From contig CAMBUJ010000007.1 of the NCBI GenBank assembly GCA_945871005.1, positions 1 to 42,590 of the forward strand: 42,590 nt of DNA. Reading direction: 5' to 3'. This DNA is from Opitutus sp. GAS368 (lineage in GTDB: Bacteria > Verrucomicrobiota > Verrucomicrobiia > Opitutales > Opitutaceae). The notes below the pieces were generated by a model. The model was not told where the DNA came from, ran no database searches, and saw only the letters and a list, made by a program, of their open reading frames with translations. Both the position numbers and the translations under genes were made by a program. Shown here piece after piece: positions 25,149-32,757 of the stretch (position 1 is its first letter; every line of letters begins with the position of its first letter).

Positions 25149-25733
25149 ATGTCCATCTCGCTTGTTGCCGGTCTGGGCAACCCTGGTCGCGATTACGACA
25201 ACACCCGCCACAACGTGGGTTTTGTCGTCGTCGAGGCGCTCGCTCGTCAGCTCGGCCTTGCTTGGCAAAAGCAACGGTCGTTCGAGGCCGAGGTCGCCCG
25301 CTGGGATCCGGAGCCGGGCCGCACGGTCCTGTTCGCCAAGCCGCTTACGTTCATGAACGAGAGCGGCCGGGCGGTCCAGGCCATGACGGGGTTTTACAAA
25401 ATCCCCGGCACTGCGGTCACCGCCGTTTATGACGACCTCACGATCAACCTCGGTCTCGTGAAAGTCAGCGTCAGCGGAAGTGCCGGTGGTCACAACGGTG
25501 TGGCCAGCCTACTCGAACGACTCGGCAACGGCTTTGTCCGTTACCGTATCGGCATCGGGCCGAAAGACCCGCCCCAGATGGACCTCAAGGACTTCGTCCT
25601 CGGCAAATTCACTCCTTCCCAACAACTCCTCCTCGACCAGAATTTAGAACGCTATGTGTCCGGCCTGCGCTTCGTCTTAGACCACGGAGCCGACCGGGCC
25701 ATGAACCAACTCAACCGTAGAGACTCACAATGA
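25149..25733 (+). CDS. pth: Peptidyl-tRNA hydrolase
   Basis: Bacterial Pth, which frees tRNA from prematurely released peptidyl-tRNA. The 194-residue protein has GLGNPGRDYDNTRHNVGF at the start, containing catalytic-site Asn11 and His21, then FAKPLTFMNESGRAVQAM with the substrate-binding Asn, the aspartate in AVYDDLTINLG, and SAGGHNGVASLLERLG. All expected catalytic residues are present. Start is ATG 25149, with no clear Shine-Dalgarno. The stop overlaps the ATG of rpsF by four bases (ATGA), so the two genes are translationally coupled. Confidence 0.96.
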   Translation: MSISLVAGLGNPGRDYDNTRHNVGFVVVEALARQLGLAWQKQRSFEAEVARWDPEPGRTVLFAKPLTFMNESGRAVQAMTGFYKIPGTAVTAVYDDLTINLGLVKVSVSGSAGGHNGVASLLERLGNGFVRYRIGIGPKDPPQMDLKDFVLGKFTPSQQLLLDQNLERYVSGLRFVLDHGADRAMNQLNRRDSQ

Positions 25734-26029
25734 GCACCACCACCAAACGCAACTACCGCGCCACCTTCATCCTCGATAATCGCGGTAAGGAAGACTCCGT
25801 TGATCAAATCATCGACGGAGTGAAGAAAGACATCATCGCCGTCGACGGCGTCGTCGGGGCCGTTGAAGCCCTCGGCCGCCGCGATTTCGCGCGCGTCACC
25901 GATCGCAACCTGCCCGGCGCCACCTACATCCAGGTCGCGTTCTCGGCTCCTGCCACCGGCCCGGCCGCCCTCAAAGAGCGCCTGCGCCTCAACAGCACCG
26001 TTTACCGCACCTTCCTCCAGAACGCCTGA
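25730..26029 (+). CDS. rpsF: Small-subunit ribosomal protein bS6
   Basis: A 99-residue bS6, which binds the platform of the 30S subunit together with bS18. The fold is recognisable from YRATFILDNRGKEDSVDQII, a central GRRDFARVTDRNLPGATYIQ and a C-terminal helix-strand (ALKERLRLNSTVYRTFLQ). It starts within the pth stop (ATGA overlap) and is followed by ssb after 23 bases, the usual rpsF-ssb order. The partner gene rpsR, commonly after ssb, is absent here. Confidence 0.92.
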   Translation: MSTTTKRNYRATFILDNRGKEDSVDQIIDGVKKDIIAVDGVVGAVEALGRRDFARVTDRNLPGATYIQVAFSAPATGPAALKERLRLNSTVYRTFLQNA

Positions 26030-26052
26030 GTCCGGGCGAACGCAACGCTCCC

Positions 26053-26544
26053 ATGGCTTCCCTCAACAAAGTAATGCTCATCGGCAACCTGACGCGCGAC
26101 CCGGAACTCCGGGTCACGCCCAAGGGCACGGCCATCTGCCAGTTCGGCCTCGCGGTCAACCGTCAGTTCAAGGACGAATCCGGGGCAACCCGCGATGAGA
26201 CGACCTTTGTTGATATTGAGGCCTGGGGTAAACAGGGCGAAACCGTCGCCAAATTCTGCACCAAGGGTAAACCGTTGTTCGTCGAAGGCCGTCTCAAGCT
26301 CGATACTTGGGATGACAAGACGACCGGCCAGAAGCGCAGCAAGATGAAGATCGTCCTCGAGAACTTCCAGTTCATCGGCGGTCGCGAAGGTGGCGAAGGT
26401 GCCGGCGCTCCCCGCGCTGCGGCCTCGTCGGGTGGGGATGAGGGCATCGATCAAACGATCGAGCGCCACACCCCCCCGCCGCGAGCCAACACCAAGCCCA
26501 CTCCGCCTCCGCAGGACAACATCGACGAAGACGTCCCGTTCTAA
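26053..26544 (+). CDS. ssb: Single-stranded DNA-binding protein
   Basis: Essential SSB protecting single-stranded DNA in replication and repair. The OB-fold is at residues 1-110 (NKVMLIGNLTRDPELRVTPK, TTFVDIEAWGKQGETVAKFC, KGKPLFVEGRLKLDTWDDK), followed by a flexible Gly/Ala/Pro-rich linker and the acidic partner-binding tip NIDEDVPF, a classic SSB terminus. Its 163 residues are typical. It lies between rpsF (23-base gap) and rplI (54-base gap), all on one strand. Confidence 0.96.
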   Translation: MASLNKVMLIGNLTRDPELRVTPKGTAICQFGLAVNRQFKDESGATRDETTFVDIEAWGKQGETVAKFCTKGKPLFVEGRLKLDTWDDKTTGQKRSKMKIVLENFQFIGGREGGEGAGAPRAAASSGGDEGIDQTIERHTPPPRANTKPTPPPQDNIDEDVPF

Positions 26545-26598
26545 AACGCGCCCCGCGTTCACACCTCTCAAAAACAATTCTTAAATACACATACCATC

Positions 26599-27177
26599 AT
26601 GGCTCATAACGAAGTTTTGCTCCTCAAGCCCGTTGACGGTCTGGGCGCCGAAGGCGACCAGGTCAAAGTCCGCGCCGGCTACGCCCGTAATTTCCTCCTC
26701 CCGCAGAAGTTTGCCGTCGCTCTCACGCAGGCCAACCGCAAGCGCGTCGAGGCCCTCAAGAAGCGCCGTTCCGAGCGCGAAGTCTCCGAGCTGTCCGGCG
26801 CCCAGGCGCTGGCCGACAAGATCTCCAAGGTCGCTCTCGCGTTCGCCGTCAAGACCGGTGAAGGCGGCAAGCTGTTCGGCGCGATCACTTCCGCCGACAT
26901 CCATCAGAAGCTGGTTGAGTCCGGCATCGAGATCGAAAAGAAGAAGATCCACCTCCACACCCCGGTGAAGGCCCTCGGCAAGCACGAGGTGAAGATCAAG
27001 CTTCACGCCGATGTTTCGGTGGAAGTTTCCTTCGACGTCGTTTCCGAGAACCCGATCGTTGAGGCCGTCGTCGAGGCGCCCAAGGCGAACAAGGAAGAGT
27101 ATCCCGAGCACGCCGCTCTGGAGAAGCAGGCCGCCCGCCGCGCCGAAAAGGCCAAGCGCAGCGACCGCAAGAAGTAA
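26599..27177 (+). CDS. rplI: Large-subunit ribosomal protein bL9
   Basis: 23S-rRNA-binding protein bL9. The N-terminal domain reads EVLLLKPVDGLGAEGDQVKV, RAGYARNFLLPQKFAVALT, a long connecting helix follows, and a C-terminal domain contains GKLFGAITSADIHQKL and IHLHTPVKALGKHEVKIKLH. At 192 residues it exceeds the usual 150 because of a C-terminal extension rich in Glu, Ala and Lys (EEYPEHAALEKQAARR through SDRKK). The start ATG 26599 has no Shine-Dalgarno; the upstream bases are A/C-rich. A strong terminator 40 bases after the stop ends the cluster. Confidence 0.95.
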   Translation: MAHNEVLLLKPVDGLGAEGDQVKVRAGYARNFLLPQKFAVALTQANRKRVEALKKRRSEREVSELSGAQALADKISKVALAFAVKTGEGGKLFGAITSADIHQKLVESGIEIEKKKIHLHTPVKALGKHEVKIKLHADVSVEVSFDVVSENPIVEAVVEAPKANKEEYPEHAALEKQAARRAEKAKRSDRKK

Positions 27178-27217
27178 GGCTTCGGCGCCGATTTCGGCGC
27201 CCGCCGCTTCCGCAAGA

Positions 27218-27249
27218 CCGCCGTCCCCGCAAGGGGCGGCGGTTTTTTT
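27218..27249 (+). terminator. Rho-independent terminator after rplI
   Basis: CCGCCG-T-CCCC pairs with GGGGCGGCGG (one bulged T) around a GCAA tetraloop and is followed by seven T residues. It closes the bL25-to-bL9 cluster. Confidence 0.92.
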
Positions 27250-27340
27250 GTGCCCGCAGTGCGGGGCCAGCCACCGCGGCCTGACGTGGGGCGACGGGGG
27301 GGGGCGGATCCAACGCCTGCATGGGGATTAGGGTTTTCCT

Positions 27341-27755
27341 GAATCGAAACGACTTCGTCGCCCCGCTACGCCTCGGAGCGCGGGGATGGTTCAGGAACGT
27401 AGCGGGAGCGCGGAGCGCTTTCGACGGCGCGAGGCGCGCTTTGGTGTTCGGTAGCGAAACGACTTCGTCGCCCCGCTAAGCCTCGGAGCGCAGGGGAGGT
27501 TCTGGAACGTAGCGGGAGCGCGGAGCGCTTTCGACGGCGCGAGGCGCGCTTTGGCGTTCGGAATCGAAACGACTTCGTCGTTGCGCTACGCCTCGGAGCG
27601 CGGGGGAGGTTCTGGAACGTAGCGGGAGCGCGGAGCGCTTTCGACGGCGCGAGGCGCGCTTTGGTGTTCGGAATCGAAACGACTTCGTCGTCGCGCTACG
27701 CCTCGGAGCGCGGGGGGAGGTTCTGGAACGTAGCGGGAGCGCGGAGCGCTTTCGA
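27341..27755. repeat. 110-bp tandem repeat, three full units plus a partial fourth
   Basis: Units begin at 27341, 27451, 27561 and 27671 with (T/A)(C/G)GAAACGACTTCGTCG and are exactly 110 bases long. The fourth is cut at about 27755. Units differ at a few positions only, mostly near the start (CCCCGCTACG, CCCCGCTAAG, TTGCGCTACG, TCGCGCTACG). Each holds inverted repeats: CGCTACG with CGTAGCG in the middle, and CTTTCGA with the TCGAAA that opens the next unit. The period is not divisible by three and no frame runs cleanly through it, so it is not a coding repeat. It lies between the rplI terminator and the 3' end of the sensor kinase gene. Confidence 0.95.
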
Positions 27756-27797
27756 TCCGAGCGCGGAAAGTCTAAACGCATCCACCCGCCGCTGGTA

Positions 27798-30431
27798 TTA
27801 TTTCGCCGTCGGGCCCAGCGTCACAACCGCAGCCGGGCCGGGCAGGGTGAAATAAAAACACGCCCCATGATCAACCGCCGCCTCCGCCCAGATGCGCCCG
27901 CCGTGCCGCTCCAAGATGCGGTGAACCAGGGCCAGCCCCACCCCGGTGCCCTCGAAATCGGGCTGGTTGTGCAAGCGTTGAAAGACCCCGAACAGCTTGT
28001 CGGCGTGGCGCATGTCGAAGCCCGCCCCGTTGTCTTTGACGTGATAAACCCAGCTCCCCGTCGGGTCTAGTTGAGCCCCGACCTCGATGGTGGCGAGGGG
28101 GCGCTTGCGGGTGAATTTGAGGGCGTTGCTCAGCAGGTTGACCCACACCTGCCGGATCATCGCCGGGGTGCCGAGGGCCGCCGGGATGGCCTGGAGCTCA
28201 AACTGGATGTTCCGGACGAGTTCGAGGGGGATGAGTTCGTTATACACCTCCTGCGCCATTGCCCGCATGTCGATGGGGACCGCCTCGGTTTGTTGGCGGC
28301 TGATCCGCGAAAAGGTGAGCAGGTCGTCGATGAGCCGGCTCATGCGTTGGGCTTCGTCGCGGATCACGTTGAGCAGACGGCGGCCGTTGTCGTCGAGCAG
28401 GGTGGCACAATCCTCGATGGCCATGCGCGCATACCCGTCGATCGCCCGCAAGGGGGCGCGCAGGTCGTGGGAGACCGAGTAACTGAACGCCTCCAGCTCC
28501 TTGTTGACCGTTTCTAGCTTGGCGGCACGGCTGCTCAGATCGGCGTTGAGGTTTTGGATGTTGGTGTTGGCGGTCTTCAGTTCGGCGGTGCGCTCAGCCA
28601 CCCGCTGCTCAAGCTCGGAGTTGAGAGCGTGGATCTCCTCCTCGGCGCGCATGCGCGAGGTGATGTCCCAATTGGTGCCGAGCATACGCAGCGGGGTGCC
28701 CTGTTCGTCGCGAAAGATCTTGGCCACGGCCTTGATGTAGCGAGTTTCCCCGTTGGGCCAGACGATGCGAAAAACCGTGTCGAAGGGCTTGGTTCCGGCG
28801 ATGGCTGCGGCGATTTCCTGGTCGCCGCGCACCAAGTCATCGGGGTGCAATGAGTTGCGCCAGGCCTCCTCGGTACCGATAAAGTCGGCGCGGTGGATAT
28901 GATAGAGGGCGAACATCGAGTCGTCCCAGATCATGTTGTGGTTAATCAGGTTCCAGTCCCAGATGCCGATGCCGTTGTGGAACGTGGCGAGGGCCAGGCG
29001 TTCTTCCTTTTCCTTGAGCTTACTTTCCGCGTCCTTGCGGGTGGTGATGTCGAGGCTGACCCCCATGTAGCCAGTCAGCCGGCTGTTGGCGTCGCGCAGG
29101 GGGACGAGCTCCTTTTCGATCCAATGGTCCCGACCGGTCTTGCTGCGGATGAGCACCTCTCCGCGAAAGCCTTGCTGTTGATCCCTGGCCACGCGGATGG
29201 CGGCGAGGGTGGGGGCCTCGGCGAGTGGTGAAAAGAGCAGTTGGTCGGGCGACTGTCCCAATGCCTCGGCCGCCGTGTAGCCGGTCAGGCGAGTAAACCC
29301 TTCGTTAGTCCAGGTGATGCGGTTGGCGGCATCGGTCAGGATGACCGCATTGGAGGTATGGGTGGCGACCATCGCGAGCAGCTCGGCCTTACGCTTGGAG
29401 GCGGCGAGCGCCTGCGCATGCCGGGCGGTGCGCCCGAGGCTCCAGAACAAGCCGCTCAGCAGGCAGGTGATCAACGCGCCCCCGATGGCTACGCTATGAA
29501 CGCCGAGGCGGGACGCGTAGGGGAAGTGGGTGCTGGGGCTGCAGACGACCGTCCAGTTGAGCCCGCCGATCGGGAGTATGGCGGAGTGGTGAAGCCGGGG
29601 TGCGTTGGTCCCCAGTTCGTGCGGCGGCGCCGATTGGGGGTATCCATCGAAGATGAGGTGCTCGGATTGGGCTGACTCGCCGTCAAAGACATGGAAGTTG
29701 ATCTCGTCGTTCAGATCCTGATCGATGGAGGCGAAGATACGGGCGGCGACGACGGGCATATAGACCCAGCCCAAGAGCGCGGCGCGTCGCGCCACTGGGG
29801 AGGGGGGCGGCGGGCCGTTTTTATAAACAGGGAAGTAGATGATGAATCCTGGGCCCTCGGTTAGGGCCTGTACGAGGGTGATCGGCCGGGTGAGGGCGGC
29901 TTGGCCGCTCAGCATGGCGCGCTCGGCGGCGTCGCGGCGGTTGGGCTCTTGGCCCGCGTCAAAGCCTTGGGCAGCTTGGTTGGGGGTCAGCGGCTCAATG
30001 AACTCGATCACGAAGAGGTCGGCGGCATCTCCGCTGGTTTTGAGTTGGAAATCCGGTGCGTGGTCCGCCCGGGTTTCGGCCAGAAACGCCGCGAGCTCCG
30101 CGCGCTCGACCCGACGCATAAAGCCAAGGCCCAAGGCCCCGGGGAACTCGGTGGGCAGGTCGCGGGAGCGCACCATGGCGGCGAAGTTCTCGCGTTTGAC
30201 CGTTGGGCTGGCCGGCCAGAGTGCCTTGGTCCCGTGGAGGCCGTATTCATAGTGGAGGACGCGGTTGCGGATCTCGCTGCGCAGGCGTTCGCCGATGCGC
30301 TCCAAGTAGGCGTGGTCGGCCGCCTGGGTGGTTTGCACGGCCTGCCAGCTCAACCAGGCGCTCAGCATCAGTCCCAGCCCGAGCATGAGGGGGGCGGCGG
30401 CCTGAAATAAGTTGGCACGAAACGAGGACAT
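27798..30431 (-). CDS. CHASE/PAS sensor histidine kinase
   Basis: An 877-residue membrane sensor kinase. A first membrane segment (residues 8-30, APLMLGLGLMLSAWLSW) precedes an extracytoplasmic CHASE domain (about 75-280; ALGLGFMRRVERAELAAFL, GFIIYFPVYKNG). A second membrane segment follows at about 310-330 (AIGGALITCLLSGLFWSL), then two PAS/PAC modules (about 350-480: AVILTDAANRITWTNEGFTR; and about 490-615: IGIWDWNLINHNMIWDDSMF). A coiled coil leads to HisKA with phospho-His655 in SVSHDLRAPLRAIDGY, and HATPase has NLLSNALKFTRK, DNGAGFD and GTGVGLALVHRI. No receiver domain is attached and no response regulator lies beside it, so it is an orphan kinase. CHASE domains elsewhere sense small ligands such as cytokinin-like compounds; the ligand here is unknown. 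It may work with the PocR/AraC gene nearby, but nothing proves it. Confidence 0.93.
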   Translation of the reverse strand: MSSFRANLFQAAAPLMLGLGLMLSAWLSWQAVQTTQAADHAYLERIGERLRSEIRNRVLHYEYGLHGTKALWPASPTVKRENFAAMVRSRDLPTEFPGALGLGFMRRVERAELAAFLAETRADHAPDFQLKTSGDAADLFVIEFIEPLTPNQAAQGFDAGQEPNRRDAAERAMLSGQAALTRPITLVQALTEGPGFIIYFPVYKNGPPPPSPVARRAALLGWVYMPVVAARIFASIDQDLNDEINFHVFDGESAQSEHLIFDGYPQSAPPHELGTNAPRLHHSAILPIGGLNWTVVCSPSTHFPYASRLGVHSVAIGGALITCLLSGLFWSLGRTARHAQALAASKRKAELLAMVATHTSNAVILTDAANRITWTNEGFTRLTGYTAAEALGQSPDQLLFSPLAEAPTLAAIRVARDQQQGFRGEVLIRSKTGRDHWIEKELVPLRDANSRLTGYMGVSLDITTRKDAESKLKEKEERLALATFHNGIGIWDWNLINHNMIWDDSMFALYHIHRADFIGTEEAWRNSLHPDDLVRGDQEIAAAIAGTKPFDTVFRIVWPNGETRYIKAVAKIFRDEQGTPLRMLGTNWDITSRMRAEEEIHALNSELEQRVAERTAELKTANTNIQNLNADLSSRAAKLETVNKELEAFSYSVSHDLRAPLRAIDGYARMAIEDCATLLDDNGRRLLNVIRDEAQRMSRLIDDLLTFSRISRQQTEAVPIDMRAMAQEVYNELIPLELVRNIQFELQAIPAALGTPAMIRQVWVNLLSNALKFTRKRPLATIEVGAQLDPTGSWVYHVKDNGAGFDMRHADKLFGVFQRLHNQPDFEGTGVGLALVHRILERHGGRIWAEAAVDHGACFYFTLPGPAAVVTLGPTAK

Positions 30432-30473
30432 GAGGCGCGGGGTGGGCGGTCGCAGTGAACCGGAACCGGCATC

Positions 30474-30525
30474 GGAACGAGAACGAGTAGGATTAAGAGA
30501 ACGAGAATGAGGCGGAGTGCGGAGG
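30474..30525. repeat. GAGAACG-rich element, copy 2 (left half)
   Basis: This stretch matches 20369-20420 over 52 bases with four differences, including the core GGATTAAGAGAACGAGAA. A degenerate AACGAGAACGAT occurs at 30652-30663 and an inverted-looking AATCGTTCACGTTCTCT at about 30704-30720, possibly remnants of the other arm. Confidence 0.75.
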
Positions 30526-31091
30526 CGAAGCCGGGGACGGGCGGGCAGGGTGGCCCTTAACTAACACGGGTTGGCAGGGCGTTGCAAACGGCCGGCCCGG
30601 TAATGCTCGCCGAAAAAAAGGGCGCGAAGGGTAACGGAGATGGGGCGATAAAAACGAGAACGATAGGGAGTGGCTGGCCAGGCTGCCGGTGGCGTCGGGG
30701 GTGAAATCGTTCACGTTCTCTGGCCGATGTCTGGCACCCAGCTCAGGCCCTTCGGATATGGGGACTCGCAGGCTGTAGCATTCAACCGGTCGGAGCTAAC
30801 CGCAGGCGGTATACCCGCAAACGCACGCAAAGGGCACAAAGAACAAGCCCTGTTTTGCGATGCGATCGCTGCATACTATCGCGGCTAAAAGGCTCGAGGC
30901 CTAGGCATGCACGCGAGCCCACCCCTGGGCTGGCGGGCAACCCATCGAGGACAGTGAGAATGCGTTGGGGTGTAGACCCAATGTAAGCGGCCCGTTTATG
31001 CGCTATTATCCAGCCTGTAATGCGAGCAATCGAACGGCTTCTTCACGGGCGGGCTGCAAAGCGAAAGCAGTGGAGTTTTTTGCCCTAGTCT
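30526..31091. other. Intergenic region with structured segment before the PocR/AraC gene
   Basis: About 560 bases without a convincing gene; the short open frames here show no family resemblance. A run rich in CGCAAA/CACAAAG (30818-30845) is low-complexity. From 30891 several hairpins follow one another: GGCTCG/CGAGCC (30891-30919), GCCCA/TGGGC (30917-30930) and TTGGG/CCCAA (30965-30981). Between the last two lies GGGCAACCC (30935-30943). A weak stem, CTGC/GCAG (31054-31070), is followed by T6 at 31076-31081, 11 bases before the regulator start. This resembles a structured RNA leader, but I cannot assign it to a known class. Confidence 0.4.
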
Positions 31092-31997
31092 ATGTCCGCA
31101 GAACAATTAGCCTTAGCCCGTCGAGGCCTGGTGGAGCAGCTCAGCGGTTCGCAGATTTATCGGGATTACGAACACGCTTTTCGGGAAACTACCGGACTGC
31201 CGTTGAGGCTGCGCGCCGCGGATGCCTTTGACTTGATGCACCACGGTGACCCTAAGGAGAGCGCGTTTTGTGCGCTGATGGCCCAGAGCAATCACAGCTG
31301 CTCGGCCTGTCTGATGGTCCAGAAGTGGGTCGAGGAGGCGGCGCGGGGGGTGACGAAAACGCACCAATGTTTCGCCGGCCTGTATGAAACTGCGATTCCT
31401 ATACGGGTGGGGGAAAAACTGATCGCATTTCTGGAGACGGGCCAGGTGTTGTTGCACGAACCGACGGCGGGGCATTTTACCCAGTTAGCGAGGGCGACGC
31501 TTAAACTCGATTCCCGGGCGGATCTAAAGCGGGTGGAAGCGGCCTATTTCCAGACCCGTGTGCTTACGGCGCGGCAGTACGAGGCGATCGTCCGGTTGCT
31601 GGAGATTTTCGCCCTGCACCTGGCGTCACTCAGCAACCAATTTGCCCTGCGCACGGCGAACTCCGAGCCCCCCGCCATCAAACGCGCCCGCGCCTTTATC
31701 GCGGAGAGCCACGCGGACGACCTTTCGCTGAGCAGGGTGGCGAAGGCGGTGAACATGAGCGCCTGTTACTTTTGCAAGCTGTTCAAGGGGGCGACGGGGA
31801 TGACTTTCACCGAGTACCTCGCGGCCGTGCGGGTCGAGAAAGTGAAGAACCTGATGCTAAATCCCCAGGTGCGCATTAGCGAGGCGGCCTTTGAAGCGGG
31901 ATTTCAGTCGCTTTCACAGTTCAATCGCGTGTTTCGCCGGATCTCCGGTGAGGCGCCCTCCGGCTATCGTATTCGTCTTCACTCCGCTGGGGGCTGA
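31092..31997 (+). CDS. AraC-family regulator with PocR sensory domain
   Basis: A 301-residue transcription factor. The N-terminal PocR-type ligand domain (about residues 15-185) holds the family's cysteine set: Cys60 (ESAFCALM), Cys70 and Cys73 (HSCSACLM) and Cys93 (HQCFAGLYE), followed by AIPIRVGEKLIAFLETGQVL. The C-terminal AraC DNA-binding domain (about 200-298) has two helix-turn-helices, SLSRVAKAVNMSACYFCKLF and RISEAAFEAGFQSLSQFNRV, plus the P-x-x-YR-like ending GEAPSGYRIRL. PocR of Salmonella activates propanediol and cobalamin genes; other members respond to different small molecules, possibly through a metal or redox-sensitive Cys cluster. The target here is unknown. It is preceded by a structured intergenic stretch. 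Confidence 0.92.
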   Translation: MSAEQLALARRGLVEQLSGSQIYRDYEHAFRETTGLPLRLRAADAFDLMHHGDPKESAFCALMAQSNHSCSACLMVQKWVEEAARGVTKTHQCFAGLYETAIPIRVGEKLIAFLETGQVLLHEPTAGHFTQLARATLKLDSRADLKRVEAAYFQTRVLTARQYEAIVRLLEIFALHLASLSNQFALRTANSEPPAIKRARAFIAESHADDLSLSRVAKAVNMSACYFCKLFKGATGMTFTEYLAAVRVEKVKNLMLNPQVRISEAAFEAGFQSLSQFNRVFRRISGEAPSGYRIRLHSAGG

Positions 31998-32082
31998 GAA
32001 ATTGGGGTGGGGGCGTGGAGGTGGTAAAGTGCGCCGAGCCGCCACCGCCCACGGCTTCCAGCGGTGCCCGCTGAGTGGGTAA

Positions 32083-32177
32083 GCCCCCCATGGCGGGCGC
32101 GGGTGGTTGGGGGCACCTTGACGCAGGCAGAAAACCCCGGCGATCCACACGGGGTTTCTCCTGCTCGTTGTTTTTTT
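32083..32177 (+). promoter_or_regulatory. Hairpin-rich leader between the AraC gene and the small acidic protein gene
   Basis: GCCCCC/GGGGGC (32083-32114) and AAACCCCG/CGGGGTTT (32132-32157) form two stems. A T-run follows the second at 32171-32177, 14 bases after the stem. It could be a poor terminator for the regulator gene or an attenuator of the next gene. Confidence 0.4.
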
Positions 32178-32190
32178 AAAAGGAATCCCC

Positions 32191-32601
32191 ATGGACAAGA
32201 ATCCCCTCAGCAAAGGCGTTTTTACCGAACACGGTTTGGGCGTCGGAGTGATCACCAAAAAAATGATTCGTGAGCGCGCCCAGGAGGTGGCGCTGATCAA
32301 CGGGCGCAAGCCGCACGAACTCGAGAAATCCGATTGGGAACAGGCCAAGCGCGAATTGTCCGGAGGGCCCACGGTTGATGCCGAAACGGCCCTGCTCGAA
32401 TCCCTCTCCGCCGACGAGGGCTGGGATGAGTTACCCGAGGTCGGCGATCATCAGGCGCCGCAATCCCCCATGGAGGACGAGGATGAGGAGGGCCGCAGTG
32501 AAACCGCGCAGCTAGTCGAGGAAGGGGTACAGGAGGCGGACCACGACCAGCGGTTGGCGGCGGCTAGGGAAATGCAAAAAGAGGAGGCGGAGGAGTCCTG
32601 A
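32191..32601 (+). CDS. Small acidic protein of unknown function
   Basis: A 136-residue soluble protein. The N-terminal half has one basic helix-rich segment, MIRERAQEVALINGRKPHEL followed by EKSDWEQAKREL. This resembles the short DUF2934-type pattern (I-R-x-R-A-x-E, later W-x-x-A-x-x-x-L), though only loosely. The C-terminal half is a highly acidic, probably disordered tail (MEDEDEEGRSETAQLVEEG) ending in Glu-rich helix sequence. The start ATG 32191 is preceded by AAAAGGAA at a good Shine-Dalgarno distance, which is rare in this window and suggests strong or foreign-style initiation. Function unknown. Confidence 0.75.
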   Translation: MDKNPLSKGVFTEHGLGVGVITKKMIRERAQEVALINGRKPHELEKSDWEQAKRELSGGPTVDAETALLESLSADEGWDELPEVGDHQAPQSPMEDEDEEGRSETAQLVEEGVQEADHDQRLAAAREMQKEEAEES

Positions 32602-32757
32602 GCGGCGGGGGGGGGAAGCGAGAACGAGAACGAGTGAGAGAACGAGAACGAGGAGGATTCAATCCCCCTCCCTCTTTTGGTGAACAGGCGGTGAAAAACT
32701 TTCCGTAAGACACCATTGCTTCTCGCGGCGCAACCCTTTGCCTCGTTGCTCCGCTTC
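32602..32757. repeat. Gap before dnaB with GAGAACG-rich element, copy 3
   Basis: CGAGAACGAGAACGAGTGAG and GAGAACGAGAACGAGGAGGA at 32619-32655 repeat the core of the elements at 20.4 and 30.5 kb. It is followed by a TTTTGGTGAACAGGCGG stretch and the dnaB start. A G9 run (32607-32615) sits just before the element. No clear promoter was found. Confidence 0.7.

Noticed and set aside
27341-27755. CRISPR array
   Set aside because: The units are contiguous 110-bp tandem copies with no short repeat alternating with unique spacers, and no cas gene is in the window.
27476-27781. Open frame across the 110-bp repeats (Arg/Ser-rich)
   Set aside because: The period of 110 is not a multiple of three, so the repeats change frame from unit to unit.
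30670-30888. 72-codon open frame in the kinase-AraC gap
   Set aside because: No start signal, no recognisable domain, and it crosses low-complexity CGCAAA/CACAAAG sequence.
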